Under the pieces are notes generated by a model, which searched no databases, was not told the origin of the DNA, and was given only the letters and a program-made list of their open reading frames with translations. Both the position numbers and the translations under genes were made by a program. Positions 12,409 to 25,600 of a stretch of DNA of 64,000 bases are shown in pieces. Each line of letters opens with the position of its first letter. Within the stretch, counting starts at the first letter, position 1. This stretch comes from Dimorphilus gyrociliatus (Eukaryota; Annelida; Polychaeta; Dinophilidae), in assembly GCA_904063045.1 (NCBI GenBank), contig CAJFCJ010000007.1:2859404-2923403 (forward strand). The letters are read 5' to 3'.

Positions 12409-15186
12409 ATGAATACAGCACCACCTCTATATTCCCAAGCGGTCTCCTCTCCAAGTACCGACTGGGCCGTGCGTCATTCAGCTTCAATAGTCAAACGAGG
12501 ACAGTTGCAGGTAAAATCATAAAAGAATAACAAATTACTAAAGTACGTTTTGTAAAAGTTATGGAAATTTTAATATTTCTTCTTTTCTTTCAAATGTTAA
12601 AGTTAAGCCCACTTTTCATTTCTCTTTCTTCTTTAATGGTTTTTTGTGTAAGATGTGATTTTTTTTAAAAAGAAAAACTCATAAAGCTAGTATTTTAAAT
12701 AAGAATATTGTTATCTTCTTTGATAAGAATAGTTGTGTTGTTAAATTAATTGCATGAGAATTCATAAATAAAATTAAATGTTTGCTGCAATAGGATGACG
12801 AATAATATATCTTTTCTTATGATTAAAGATTGAGTAGTTTGTCAGGTTTAACATATATATATATATATATATATATATCTGTAATTTATTTACGTAGATA
12901 GGTATAAAATCATTAATAAGAAATCATGGTTCTATAATTAAACTAGTTGTTTTTTATCTATGAGAAGATAAGAAAAAGAAATTTACTGGTCGAGATAATT
13001 TACCTGACTTAGTTTTTACTCACAGCATTCGACTGAAGAGAATGTCACGGAGCAGAGAAAACAGCCTCCAGGATCAGGTAGACTATTATAAGGAGAAAAA
13101 TCAAAAGCTTACTGCAAGATGCAAACAACTAGAAGATGTAGTTAAATCATTACAACATGAAAACAGCCTTCTTAAAGGAGAAAAACCAAATAAAAAAGAT
13201 TCAAGATCGAAAGAAGGAAGAGAGGCTGTAATTGATTATTCTTGGGCAGAAAATTTTGATACAAAACTAACAAGCCACCCTAAGACTGATACGTAAGACA
13301 TTTAGTATTATCAATGTGTTGATAAAAGAGAAATTAATATTATATATTATCTATATAGAGAAAGAAAATTGATTGAGGAAGCGTTTAAAAAGAATTTCCT
13401 TTTAGAAGATATAATAGATGAACAATTAGTGGAAATCGTCAATTGCATGTACAAACAAGAAATATCAGAGGGGAAGTTAATTTGTAAACAAGGCCAACGA
13501 GGCGATAGTGTATACGTATTAGTGAAAGGAAAATTATCAGTACAACAGGAAAAGGGAGAAAGTGAAATTATAATAAACAACATTGAGGATGGTCCAGAAA
13601 TATTTGGCGAGTTGGCTATTTTATATAATTGTAAGAGAACAGCCACAATACGTGCCGAGACGCAATGTACCGTTTTCGGAATAGATAGAAGCTCTTTTAA
13701 AGCAATTCTAGTTAGAAATACTATTTATAGAAGAGAAAAGTTTGTTTCTCTCATTAAAAAAACATTCGACTTTGAGAGTGAGGATCATTTTGAAAAAATT
13801 GCGGACGTTGCTGAATTACGATTCTTCCAAGAAGGAACCGAAATTATTAGGCAAGGAGAAAAAGGAACAGCTTTCTATATTATTTATAAGGGAAAGGTCA
13901 AAGTTTCGCAGAATAGTGATGATGGATCTCGGATCGAAATCAATAACTTAAAGGAGGGAAATTATTTTGGGGAAAAGAGTTTAACGAAAACTGACACGAC
14001 AACTGCAAATGTCATTGCGGATAAAGAAGGAACATCTTGCTTAACTATCACCAGAATAAACTTTATTAGATTAATGGGTGATATTCCAAGTTTAAGGAAA
14101 AGCATTCATCATAAAGATTATCTAGACTCCAAACCAAAAGTGAATCTGACAGAGATCAAGAAGAAGGAGAAAATTGACATTGATAAGAAATATCGAAATA
14201 TTACTCTTCAAACCCTTCGGAGAGGAGTAATCCTTGGAACAGGAGCTTTTGGAACTGTAGAACTTGCTACTCATGCATCATGTCCAAATGAATCTTTCGC
14301 TCTAAAATGCTTAAAAAAACAAGATATTATCGAAAGGAAGCAAAAGAAAGAAGTTATGTCCGAAAGAAAAATAATGATGACAAGTAAAAGTTGCGATTTT
14401 ATTGTACCAGTTTATAAAACCTTTAAAGACGCAAAATTTCTATACTTATTAATGCAAGCCTGTCTCGGAGGTGAAGTATGGACTTATCTTTCCAAGAATA
14501 AGGATGGCTTAGGTGACAAAGCCGTTAAATTTACAACAGCATGCGTTGTAGAGGCATTCGAATTTCTACATCGTAGGAACATTGTTTATAGAGATCTAAA
14601 ACCTGAGAATTTAGTACTAGACAATCAGGGTTATGTCAAATTGACCGATTTCGGATTTGCAAAGAAACTAAACAAGGGTCAGAAAACCTATACATTCTGT
14701 GGAACACCTGAATATGTCAGTCCCGAAGTAATCCTTAGTAAAGGTCACGATTGTTCAACAGATTATTGGGCATTAGGAATCCTTATTTATGAACTTTCAA
14801 CTGGAGAACCACCTTTCCAAGGCAATGATCCCTTGGATACGTATAAAATTATTATTGAAGGTATTAACTCCAGACCAATGCCAAAGACATTAAGTAAGCA
14901 CACCAGAGATTTAATCTTTAAATTGTGCTGCGACGAACCGACCGAAAGGTTAGGTTGCCAAGCCAACGGTGTAAAAGATATAAGAAGACACAAGTGGTTT
15001 TCTGGTTTTGACTTTTGGAGTTTACGTTTAAGACAACTTAGAATACCTAAAGTATTTCGAACGCCACCAAAAAATCTCACTGATACGTCAAACTTTCAAG
15101 AGTTTAGAAAGGAAGATGAAGATATCGAAGACGTATATGATTCTTGGGATGAGGAGTTCGATTGCGATTTTCCAAATGAAGATTAA
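12409..15186 (+). CDS. PRKG1: cGMP-dependent protein kinase (PKG)
   Basis: Three exons: 12409-12510, about 13039-13292 and 13359-15186, giving roughly 693-694 aa. Order of parts: short N-terminus; coiled coil (LQDQVDYYKEKNQKL onward); cyclic-nucleotide domain A with FGELAILYNCKRTATIRA; cyclic-nucleotide domain B with FGEKSL and TTTANVIA; then an AGC kinase. The kinase has glycine loop LGTGAFGTVEL, YRDLKPEN, DFGFAKK and activation segment TFCGTPEY. The AGC C-terminal tail includes TDTSNF and ends acidic. Family knowledge: a cytosolic Ser/Thr kinase activated by cGMP. Odd points: domain B lacks the phosphate-contacting arginine expected before TAN, and the segment after TPEY is VSPE rather than VAPE. 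The start of exon 2 is uncertain: AG at 13025 gives the wrong frame, so AG at 13038 is used. Exon 2 could instead start translation itself at 13042. Confidence 0.93.
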
Positions 15187-15357
15187 CAATGTATTCATTT
15201 TATTGCAAAACTAATGAATTGATTGACTGACTAATGAATGAATTAATTAAAATAATTAATTATACATGTACATATATACTATATATATATATTTATTTAC
15301 TATTATTAACTAGTAAATTTCATTAAAGCATTATAAAAATCATTGTGTTTGTATTTG

Positions 15358-16654
15358 TCACTGTGCGTTGCAATCGAAAGCAAAACTACTATTTAGGTAA
15401 GTAATTATCCTGTCTTGTATACAAGTGGGAAAATATGATAGAGGTATGAAAAAATAACGACAGTCCCTTCCAACAGCATAACGCTTTCTAGGCCATTTCG
15501 AAAAGATTGCATTCTCGTAAGCGTTCGTTACATCTTCCAATTTAGTTGAAGCGTTCTTCTGGAGGAACTTGACTCCTTTCATATCTTTATTGGTTTCTCT
15601 TTTTAGTATAGAATATTTTTCTTTTATAAAAAGGTAAAATTGAACTTACTATGTTCCAAAAACTTTTCTTTAATTTTGTTACGTTTCTCCTCTGAATACC
15701 TTTCAAGTGCTCCTAAAGCGAAATTTTTCATCCTCTTTTCGCATAGTATGCTTGTATTGTAAAATCCAGGCTCAATCATATGAACACTTACATTCCTTCT
15801 GTTCATCTTCAAAGTGACCCTTTGTTTGTCAAAACGTTAAAATTGATTAGATTTTTTTTTCAACACGAAGATTAAAATACCTTAGGCAGTCTGAGAAACT
15901 CTCTGTAGCGTGTTTACTAATGATGTATGGAATATTATGAGGTGCGTAGGTTCTGCCCGCTGCCGAAGTCATATTAACAATCCTACCATTAGCTTTACAC
16001 AACAGAGGAAGTAATTTAATTGACAAATTGATAATGGCTATTGTGTTGACATCTAACACTTTACTAAAATCTTCCCATCGATATATATCAATGTCCCCAA
16101 TAACTGATTGAGCAGGAATACCGGCATTATTAACAAGAGCATGTAGCCCACAATTGGATAGGTCTTTTTCTAATTCATCTTTCAATTTATCAACCTGATC
16201 AGTTGCGGTTACATCTAGTAATACAGTACGGAGACGTGATGAGCATTCTTTCTCTAAACTTTCTCTTCCCTCTATAGTTAAGCAAGTAGCTATGACAAAT
16301 ACGCCTTTGCCATCAAGTTGTTGAGCTAATTTATGGCCGAAACCTTTAATGAAAACAGCTTTAAATTAGATACAAAAATAGAAATAATAAAAATAAAGTC
16401 ACTTAAATGGACAAATAATTGAAAATTATATACAAAAACTTATTTTTCTTATTCACTAAGTAATATTAATGGATTAATTTCTATATATAATATTTATATA
16501 ACTCACCACTATCACAACCGGTTATTAATACATGTTTCTTTCTTATTTCTGCTATGTAAAAGGATCTAAGATAATTTTCAATAATTCTAGTTAATAATAT
16601 TAATAAGAGAACAAATAATGCTACAACTGTGATGCTTTTCAATATATCTAGCAT
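15358..16654 (-). CDS. Retinol dehydrogenase-like short-chain dehydrogenase (copy 1)
   Basis: Four minus-strand exons: 16507-16654, 15881-16343, 15650-15819 and 15358-15584; 335 aa, all in phase. An N-terminal hydrophobic anchor (about residues 8-22) is followed by the SDR cofactor motif TGCDSGFG split by intron 1, NNAG (LHALVNNAGIPA), the catalytic YIISK, and VHMIEPGFYNT, which is typical of the SDR9C / RDH group. Family knowledge: membrane-bound NAD(P)-dependent oxidoreductases acting on retinoids, steroids or related alcohols, usually facing the ER. The substrate cannot be read from sequence. It converges with the kinase gene, with 171 nt between stop codons. It is a clear paralogue of the gene at 20756-21922, with the same intron phases and near-identical exon lengths. 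Confidence 0.92.
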
Positions 16655-17087
16655 TGTTTTATCTAAAGCTAATAGTTTTCTTTTATTGTCTGTTTACAAA
16701 TATGACTGATCGATAATACCAAATAGTTTAGAATATTTCGTGTAGCATTCTTAGAGCTTTTTGTTTTTCAAAGTTTACCGCCATCTACCAGATAATTTCG
16801 TAAGTAAAGATAATTAAATAATTTATATAAATAATTATATTATTACGTATAATTATCAATTAAGTAATCATAACAGTTCTTATATAAATATATATCTTTT
16901 ATTATGTACATTATATATATATATTTAACTTTTTATATAATATCTAAAATCTTTAAAATTGTGATCGAATCAAGCTTCCAAATTGATGTTGAAGGACTAT
17001 GATATTATCTCATACTTGGTGGGCTAACTGCAAATTCATTTATAAATATCTGGAAGAGTAAACAAACTCCAAAAAACTACTTTCTTA
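16655..17087. other. Short intergenic gap
   Basis: AT-rich. A CCGCCATCTA motif (16778-16787; AGATGGCGG on the gene strand) lies about 125 nt upstream of the SDR start and is a plausible promoter-proximal element. Nothing else is supported. Confidence 0.5.
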
Positions 17088-20000
17088 CTAAATTTTCGGC
17101 CAAGTTTCAAGTCGAAAACCTTGGCAATCATTTCTTATACATAATCGCCTTTTGTCATCGAATGGAATATAATGTCGCCCAGTTAAAAGAGAATTTTGTC
17201 TCATTATAACTTCATCTTTTGAAGGAAATATTCCCTTCTTGTTTGTATTATTTTTACAAGAAATCATTAAATTTTCATCCATGTCCGATGCTGATGAGCT
17301 TAAACTTCTTGTTTCATAATCAAATTCATTGGTATTCAATGGATTAAGAGTTACGTAACATGATTTAAAATGATTTGACTTTTTAAAGTTATCCTGGCAG
17401 TTTATTTTCCCTTTGTCTAACCGTAAATCCAAATTGCAATTAACTGATTCAGCGTCCGACGTTGCGCTACCAATTTCATATTCCATCTGATTTGTATTTG
17501 TAGGTAAAAGTTCTAACAGACAACGTTTAGATGGCTTTACAATTCTGAGAGAAGATTCTTGATTAGCACGGTATTTACAAGGGCAAAGAGTTGTTTTATT
17601 TTGTCTTTGGGCCATACCAAATCGTAATTTTTCAAAGTTATTAAGTTTTTTAATACAAATTCTTTTATTCAATTCTTTTCCAATTATTCCAAAATTACCG
17701 TTTACCAAACTCCTAAATGAGAGATGAATAGATGAACAATTTGTAATCGTTTAAATAATTTGTAATTACTTTTTTTCTATAATTTCAGTTTGAATACATT
17801 TATCGTATTTTTCATAATTTAATGAATAATTAATAATCTATTTGAGGTAGAAGAAAAATATTAACATAGTATTACATGACATTTCCCTATGTAAAAATAA
17901 AAAAGGCTGGTTCAAGAAAACTAACGCTATTTTCCAAGGTCAATAAAGTTTGTATAGCTATAGTTTTCACCATTGCATTTGTAGTTTCTGTTAGCTGATT
18001 AAATTTTTTTACTCCTGTAGTTGTAGACCTAGATAGAAAAGTAAAAAATATTTATTGTTCTATTTACAAGTCTAAAAATAGGTAGAGTAAGTGTAAGAGA
18101 GAGAGAGAGAGAGAAAAAGTTAAAAGGAAGAAGATAATATGAATTACGTAATATTCCCATTATCACTTTCAAAGTTAAATGAATTTTGTTGATTTATTGT
18201 TATGGAATTTTGCATTTCGCTTGTTTCAATTCTATTTGCCTCAGTGAAATCTGATGAGAGAAGGTCATAACATTTTTGACATTTCTTTCTTGACTGAGTC
18301 ATTGATGATTTTTGACGTTTATCAAGTTCATCGTCAGATTCTTTTTCACTGTTGGAATCTATACTGATTGTATGAAATGATTGAGAAGTGGAATTCAATA
18401 TCAAGCTTGAATTGCAATTATTATTATTCAGATTTCCACCCACAGACGAATTATAGGTCTCCACCTTTTCTTGCCTAATAATACTCCTTCCACATTCTAT
18501 CACCTCTTTTAGTTTGATAATATCAACATTGTGATTAATCGTTTCGTCATTCACTAAAGAATTTGATTTTAGTCTTTCGTAAAAATTCTGGTCATTATCT
18601 CCTTTGGGTAGGCCTACAGATTCTAGAGGATAATTTCTCTGTTTTATAGCAGCCGCTAGCTATTTAAGTGATAATTAAAATTCGAGGCAAGCTTATTTAT
18701 TGCGTAATACGTACTTTGTCATTTATTTGATTTGCCAAATCTGATTGTAATTTGATTACTTTTTTATGAGTCGTCCCATTACTGCTGCAATTAAAGCTGT
18801 TTTTCTAAAAAAAAAGAAAAAGCAAGAACATTCCAACTAAAACTTGAGATAAATAACCAACAAGGAATAAAATATTTCATAAATCAGCGAAAAAGATAAT
18901 AAGAATAATAATAGATCAAATCTTATCCTACCTTAGACAAGTGTTTGATGTTAGTTTCAAGATAACCTTTCAATTTGTTAACGTCTGGTTTAACAAAGTA
19001 TTTACTAGTTAAGCCTAATCGTTCAGTTGAAATCTATACAATTTTTATTATTATAGAAAAAATGTTCTTTTTTTTTTTTTAATAGAACAAACCCTCGTTT
19101 CTTTAGAATTGAAAGAATCTGTAACCGTGTTACCTATATTTTCGGCAAACTGTAAAGAAATAGCTTTGTTTTTTATATAATTTCTTTATGTTTTATGTAA
19201 AATAACTAACATATTCTAAATTTTTTACCCGTTTCCATTCATTAACATTATAAAAAATTCTTTTTCTATGTATTTCATTAATTTTTTTAATTAAGTCATT
19301 AGTTTTTGTTAAACAACATTGAATAGATTTATCTGTTAATCTTTGTTTATTATCTTTCATCTTTTTCATTATTATTGAAAGATAAAAAGAGTTAAAATTT
19401 TCAAAATATAATATATGAAAGAGATAGAGAACTTACTTTCTCAGGTGTGGACGATACTCGGTAATTAAGAGAGCTTGGATGGATTTGTTCGACTGTTGGC
19501 AAAATATAGAGTTGATTTACCAGGTTATTATTGTTCTGATCTAAGCTATCAGAATCAGTAAAATGTTTCTTGTTTATAGTTGAATTATTAACTAAACTCT
19601 GTTTAAAAGTAACATTGAAATTAATGATAAACAAGAGAAAAAGAAAAAAATCTGTTGTTTTGTTTTGAGGTTATTCTTTATTACTTTTAACCTATTTGCC
19701 TTAAACTATAAGAGATAAAAAGGTATACTTCTTTTGTTAATATAGATTCAGGTCTTTTAAGAGAATCCTTAAAATGAATGCACTTTGGTACAAATTTAAA
19801 TATGTTCATTTTCTCATCAACTTGTTTTGCTTTACTTTCATATAGTTTAACTAAAGAGGAGACTTGACTAAGGGAATCAAAATTAGACTTTTCTCCTTTG
19901 TTTATTGGATAACTTTTCATCGTGCTGGAATCAATTTGGTTTTGAGCTGAAATAGCCTGTGTATAACGTTCACTTTCGTAAACTGAATGGCCCGAGGGGA

Positions 20001-20136
20001 ATGAATAAACTTTTCCAGATGTTGAATTTAATAGTGGAACTTTTCCCGAAAAAATACTACGATTACAATCTTCTTTAGAATCGGAACTTTGAGAAAGGAA
20101 AGTTTTTAAATCGGGTCCCGATGTTTTACAGTTCAT
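17088..20136 (-). CDS. Unrecognised Ser/Asn-rich protein (8 exons)
   Basis: Eight minus-strand exons join in phase: 19729-20136 (start), 19437-19598, 19211-19360, 19093-19149, 18932-19033, 18715-18804, 18148-18659 and 17088-17712. Together they encode about 701 aa. Splice sites are mostly consensus (GTATAC, GTAAGT, GTACGT donors), which is the main evidence that this is one real gene. I recognise no domain. The protein is polar, rich in Ser, Asn and Lys. Short helical stretches occur in the middle exons (LTKTNDLIKKINEIHRKR; HKKVIKLQSDLANQINDKLA), and the last two exons hold acidic Ser-rich patches (SIDSNSEKESDDELDK). A CQKC pair is present but no full zinc finger. It lies between the two SDR paralogues on the same strand. 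Function unknown; it could be a fast-evolving structural or cytoskeletal protein. Confidence 0.72.
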
Positions 20137-20755
20137 ACTCTTTAAACGTGTAAGATTAGCATCTTAAAGTTATTAGTATCTTTTGTTGGCGCCATTGTTT
20201 TTTGTTTACATTTATCCATTTAAATATTTAAAGACGTATATTCTTTATTTATATATAAATAGGCATTATATAGTAAGCCTTAACCAAATATCTAGGAATG
20301 TTATTACGAGATATGATCAATTTTATCTCTAAATTTCTATTCATTTTGATTCAACCTAATTTTATTATCCCATCTGCACATAGAAACATATCTTGAACAT
20401 CTACATAACTATTAAGATAATTAGAATACATATGTGTACATTCATGTATTTCTATTCAAATGGCTGGATCTGTTACGTTGGGTCGGCATGACCCCAAGAG
20501 ATGCTGGATTTTTTTTTTTAACATTTTTTATATTCAAGTGTATAAGTCTGCGTATGCGTCTGTATATAGGCGTGTGTATTTGCATACGTGTATGAGTGTG
20601 TATGTATGTGCAAGATGATAAATATATAGAGATATATACCTATCTTTCAATGCTTAACTCTTCATGCCAAACATCTGTTTATTTTCAACATTTATCCGGA
20701 AAACTTTACATATGTCTAAATGAGGACAATTACAGGGCAAAATAGAAGGGTTTTT
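20137..20755. other. Intergenic, unrecognised gene to SDR copy 2
   Basis: Contains GGCGCCAT at 20188-20195, about 50 nt upstream of the start of the unrecognised gene, and a GT-rich stretch (about 20535-20610). No gene supported. Confidence 0.5.
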
Positions 20756-21922
20756 TTACGGTGTACTTTTAACAATAAGATAATCAGATATAAAAGATGG
20801 AAGATAAAATATTGGAATGAATATAAAGTACATATCTTTGCCAATGGAGTAACGTTTTCTCGGAAGTTTGGACAAAATAGCGTTCTCATACGCATCAGTA
20901 ACCTCTTGTAGATCTTTCGATGCATTTAACGTATAATAATCATTAATTTTCAAATCTGAAATAAAAAGATAAAGAACTGTAAGAATTATTTGTAATCGTG
21001 TTGTTCTAATTTGGCGTACATTTGTCTGTATAATACGTTTTTACTCTATATTTCTCTTTAGATTCTTCTGGAAGACGATCGAAACCTGCTATCAACTTCT
21101 TTGTTAACAGTTTTGGGCATAGTAGATTCGTTACATATAGTCCTGGCTCCATTAAATGAACGCTCACACTACTTTTGCGATGTTGAAGTGTAGTTCTATT
21201 AAAAGAAAAATTAACAAATTAAATCTTCTTAGAGAAGATAAGTCAGCTTTTGTAAACCTTAGGGAGTCAGTCAATCCTTCTGTTGCATGTTTGCTCATAC
21301 AGTATGGCAATAAGTTAGGTGAAGCCATCCTTCCAATTGCCGATCCCATATTTATTATTCTTCCTTTTGCCTTTTCCAATAATGGTAAGAATCGTATAGA
21401 TAAATTTGCCATAGCTACTGTATTAACGTGTAAAACTTCCAGAAAGTCCTTGGATTCATAGCATTCTAAATCACCAGAAACACTTGGACCCCTTATTCCA
21501 GCATTGTTAACTAGAGCGTGAAGTCCATTTTTTAATTTAGTTTCCAATTTATTTCGAAGTTCTAAAACCTGTTCGTCATTTGTTACGTCAAGAATAAATG
21601 TTTGTATTCGACTTGAACACTCATGTTTTAAATCTTTTTCCCCTTCTTCAGTTAAACAAGTGGCTATTACTGGAATTCCTTTAGAATCTAAATGAACAGC
21701 AAGACTCTTTCCAAAACCTATTAGAAATATCCAAAAAAAAGCTAATGCTTAAGCTGTAAGTATTGTTAATAAATGATATTTACCCGAATCGCATCCTGTT
21801 ATTAGAACGTATCGTTTGTATAAATCTGTTATATAGACTGACCTTATGCATCTTTCAATTGTTTTTGCAATAATGAGAAAAGTTAGCGAAATACCGAACC
21901 AATACAAAACAGTCCAAATCAT
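20756..21922 (-). CDS. Retinol dehydrogenase-like short-chain dehydrogenase (copy 2)
   Basis: Four minus-strand exons: 21784-21922, 21258-21717, 21020-21195 and 20756-20955; 324 aa, in phase. It has the same plan as copy 1: N-terminal membrane helix, TGCDSGFG split by intron 1, LHALVNNAGIRG, catalytic YCMSK, VHLMEPGLYVTN, and a C-terminal segment EVTDAYENAILSKLPRKRYSIG that parallels EDVTNAYENAIFSKWPRKRYAVG in copy 1. Intron positions and phases match copy 1, so the two arose by duplication. Activity is expected to be NAD(P)-dependent alcohol oxidation or reduction on a lipid-like substrate; this is inference. The donor of exon 3 (GTACGC after AAAT) was chosen because it keeps phase with exon 4; an earlier GTAAAA donor does not. 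Confidence 0.91.
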
Positions 21923-22670
21923 TGTTAGTCAGAAATTGATGACTAAATGAAGAACTAAGCTCGATAACGTATTTGCACCACATGTCTATCAGTTCATCCA
22001 TCGAAACTTCATTAGGTTACATCTGTCATATATATATGATATTCCACTAATAAATATTGTTTTTTTTAATTTCCATTGTCTTTATTTTCTACAGCATTTA
22101 ATACGAATTTAAATAAATTTTTGCTTCGTTTGTCACTTGGGAGGAATTTGCCTTTTTCTACCATATAAAGATGACAAACAACAGTCTTTTTTCTTGGTTT
22201 TTATACAGTGTATAGCTAAAGGAAACAATAGAAGTATTTGTACCTTATTATTGATTAGTATTATAATATATATGCATATCTATATGCTGTTACATGATTC
22301 TCTTTTATCAAATATTTCCCTTATATATATAGTATCTATTTGATATATATTATAAATAACAGCCTACGATACTTTCACACTGTTTCTAAGTATTATTCTA
22401 TTTTTTTTAGAGTATTTCTTCAGTAGTGAAAATACCAGATTCGAAAGGTGTTTTTTCAAGTCACTTTTCCATACGTTTTTTTCAAACAAAGGTCAGTTAT
22501 ATAACCTTTTCTTGCTAAACATCTGTCTACAGTATTTAAGTAAGTAAACTTCTTTCTTTTGCTATGAATATAGGCCTATAGGGGGAGCGCGGGGACCAGA
22601 CTATTTTGCATATGTATGAATGTGATACTGGTTGAGACGTAGTGATTATTTTCAGGATTATTCTTGTAAT
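21923..22670. other. Divergent intergenic region, SDR copy 2 / DOCK
   Basis: It lies between head-to-head genes, so it probably holds both promoters. AT-rich, with no ORF or motif worth naming beyond a short GC-rich stretch (about 22578-22600). Confidence 0.5.
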
Positions 22671-25600
22671 ATGAACGAAAATGGAATACCAAAACGATCC
22701 TTTGCAAATCATCTTGCCTCTAGATCGGCCGCCAAAGTTAGAGAATGCGTATCTGTTGCGGTTCGTGAATCTATGGGACAGGTTCGTGTAGTTCTTTTTT
22801 TTCGGACTTCAGTTAATGTTTAAGTGTAGGTTAAACTGATTAAATTTCATTAATCTTATGTTATTCACATCTGCACCATGACATTTGCAAAATATGAAAA
22901 CGCACGGGAGACTTGACTTCACAATAAATATGTATAATGCTTATAAAAATATCAAATTAATCTAACATCGAAATGATATAGACGGGGATCCTTATAAAAT
23001 ATATATCTCATTAATAAAATAAAACAAAAATCCATTAAACTTTAGGAATTTTTATAGCTTAATAAAGTGATAAGATAACATAATTTTTGTACTCGTGTAT
23101 CGTTTAGTAGATCCATACACCGTAGCAAATCATTGATTCACATATATTTCTACGCTATTCTAAAGAATCAGCGAAAATAGAGTACAAAAAAAAACAACAC
23201 ACATATAGAATCTCCCTTTTCTCCTTGTCTTATTATTATTTATATGATTTGAATTCTGATAATATCTTTTTGTTTTATGATGGTAATTTCTACCTTCTGT
23301 CAGTTTTTTAACAGACTGACTAAATAAACCGTAACGGCTATGGTTGTGTGTATATTTTGTCTGTTTTCAATTAGCTAAGCAGGTGTTAAGGGCATGGAGA
23401 TTATTCCTTAACCGTTCTTCTTCTCGTATTTTTCTTCATTTCTCTTTCCCGTCTCTTATGATTCTTCATTATCTCTCCTCCATTTTTATTCCCAATTGCA
23501 TAATATAAACTATACAAACTCCTTGGAAAAGAGTAGCTAAGATTATTAATAAAAAAGAGAATTATATAGTTTTTACTATAGTTTCTCAATCATCTCTATC
23601 CATTGTCTTTATTTTACCAACTTTCCGGAAATCGTGAGTTTATTTATAACAAAGAAAATAGAAAGATCTATTAAAATGTTTCTTTTTTTTTATCTGTTTT
23701 TCTAAATATACTATATACATAAAAAAAATTATAAATAGTATTTATACAAGTCTATCTGATATGGTTCAGATTGTTCTGAGTTGCGGAGCCGTACGTTCTA
23801 AAAGTTTACGCGTGTTATAAGCTAAACTGGTACTAAAGATTTAAAAAGAATACGTATATATACTGTATATATATATATTTATATATGTGTATATTTATGA
23901 AAGTAGATACATACTTTTATATGCCTACATATACAGTATATATATATATATATAAATATATTTTATGTATTCTTAAATAAGAAAAAACTACTGAAAAACA
24001 ATGACAAAGGATAAGAAAGAGAAAAGAGTAGAGGAAAGAAAGGAATCGATTGAGGATATTAATTTAGAATATTACGAATTTGTAAGTTGTCATTCATTTT
24101 TGGCTTTGCATCCTATTTACATACAATGCAATTTTCGACCTTTTAATTTAAGCTATATAACATTTTCCTTATCGCTACAAGTCATTGTTTCCTGAACGTA
24201 TATTTTTAGCCTAAAGGTAACATTTTAAGTAATAATAAAAAAGAAAGATCGTTTTTCATTTTGTCAATAAAAACAAAATAGGTTACAAACCGTTGATGAT
24301 ATTATTTAGGCAAAGTTTTGTGTGTTTTAATATACCTAGAATGCTTCTCTCCAATAAATTGATGAATAGTATTTTTATCCTGGTTTAGGTGACATCACTT
24401 GTAAACATTTTAATAGATAAAGGCTAACCAATTGCCTTATACTAATGCCAAATAATTGTAGCAATTTTCGGTGAAAATACTTCCATTGGTTTACTTCGTA
24501 TTTGATTCTAGGATGCAGTCGATAGAGAAGGGTGTGTTTGATAATTTGATATCAAATTCTTTTAAAATTGTTTTTTCTCCATTTTCTTCGATTGTACGTA
24601 ATTTAATATTGTGTTGCGTAACTAATTTTAATTAATGGAACTTTTTTTATGATCTATTTTTTAAGAAGGAGTTTTTTTTACACTTTTATCTCTTCACAGC
24701 CAACCGGAAGACAATGTCCTTCTCCCGTAAACTATGAACAATTGGTCAGTAAAAATAAACAAAGCATTCAATGCGATGGGAGTCGAGATATGCTTCAATT
24801 TCCCTCTGACGACATATGCAACTCTGACGTCGAACGCCGAATTAGAACGATTAAACATTCCTATACTGATAGCTTAGATGCCTCCTCCCTTATAGTTAGA
24901 GAATCGATAAAGAATTATAGGGAGGCTCATCGAGTCGTTCACTTTAAATACTCTTCATACGGGGATTCTTATTTAAAACTTCCGAGAAGGGGTACTAACG
25001 ATGGAGAAATCTCTAAAGAAGTGTTTGAATGCGATATTGAAGAGAAACGTAGAATACACGTTAATGGCGACACAGAATCAATAGCCGAATTAAAAAGGGG
25101 ATGGTTGTTTGTTAGGGAAGAGACGGGCATTTTTACGAAACCTGGTAAACGTCGATACGTTATTCTGAAACGGTATGCTGACGGTAGTCATGTTCTACTC
25201 TTCCACAAGGATCCTAAATGCATTGAAAGTCAAAAGCTACAAATTAATCTTGATAGTTCGTTCACTGTTAATTATAATGATAAAAGGACATTTTGTATCA
25301 AATCTGAGAAGGATAAGTCTCACCTACTCAGTGCAGACAACGATTTAGAAACTAGCGATTGGCTAAGCCAATTGGAAAGAATTAGAGATAAGCGCAATCG
25401 TAGTCCTACGATGAGTTGTAAAAGTTCTTCTTCGTCTTCCTCCTTCAGTAGTAACTTTGATAGCGTTGATAGTAATTATTCGCCAGAGCTACAAAACTAT
25501 ATTAAAGAGACTGATACTTCTTTGGCCATAAAGCGTAAGGAAAATAGACGTGCTCTGTTTTCATTAGTAGATATGGCAGATAAAGAGGCAACCAAAATTC

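Noticed and set aside
13347-13646. Frame antisense to the cGMP kinase (and similar antisense frames over PARD3, SDR copy 2 and the nested ORF)
   Set aside because: Shadows of strongly supported coding exons on the other strand.
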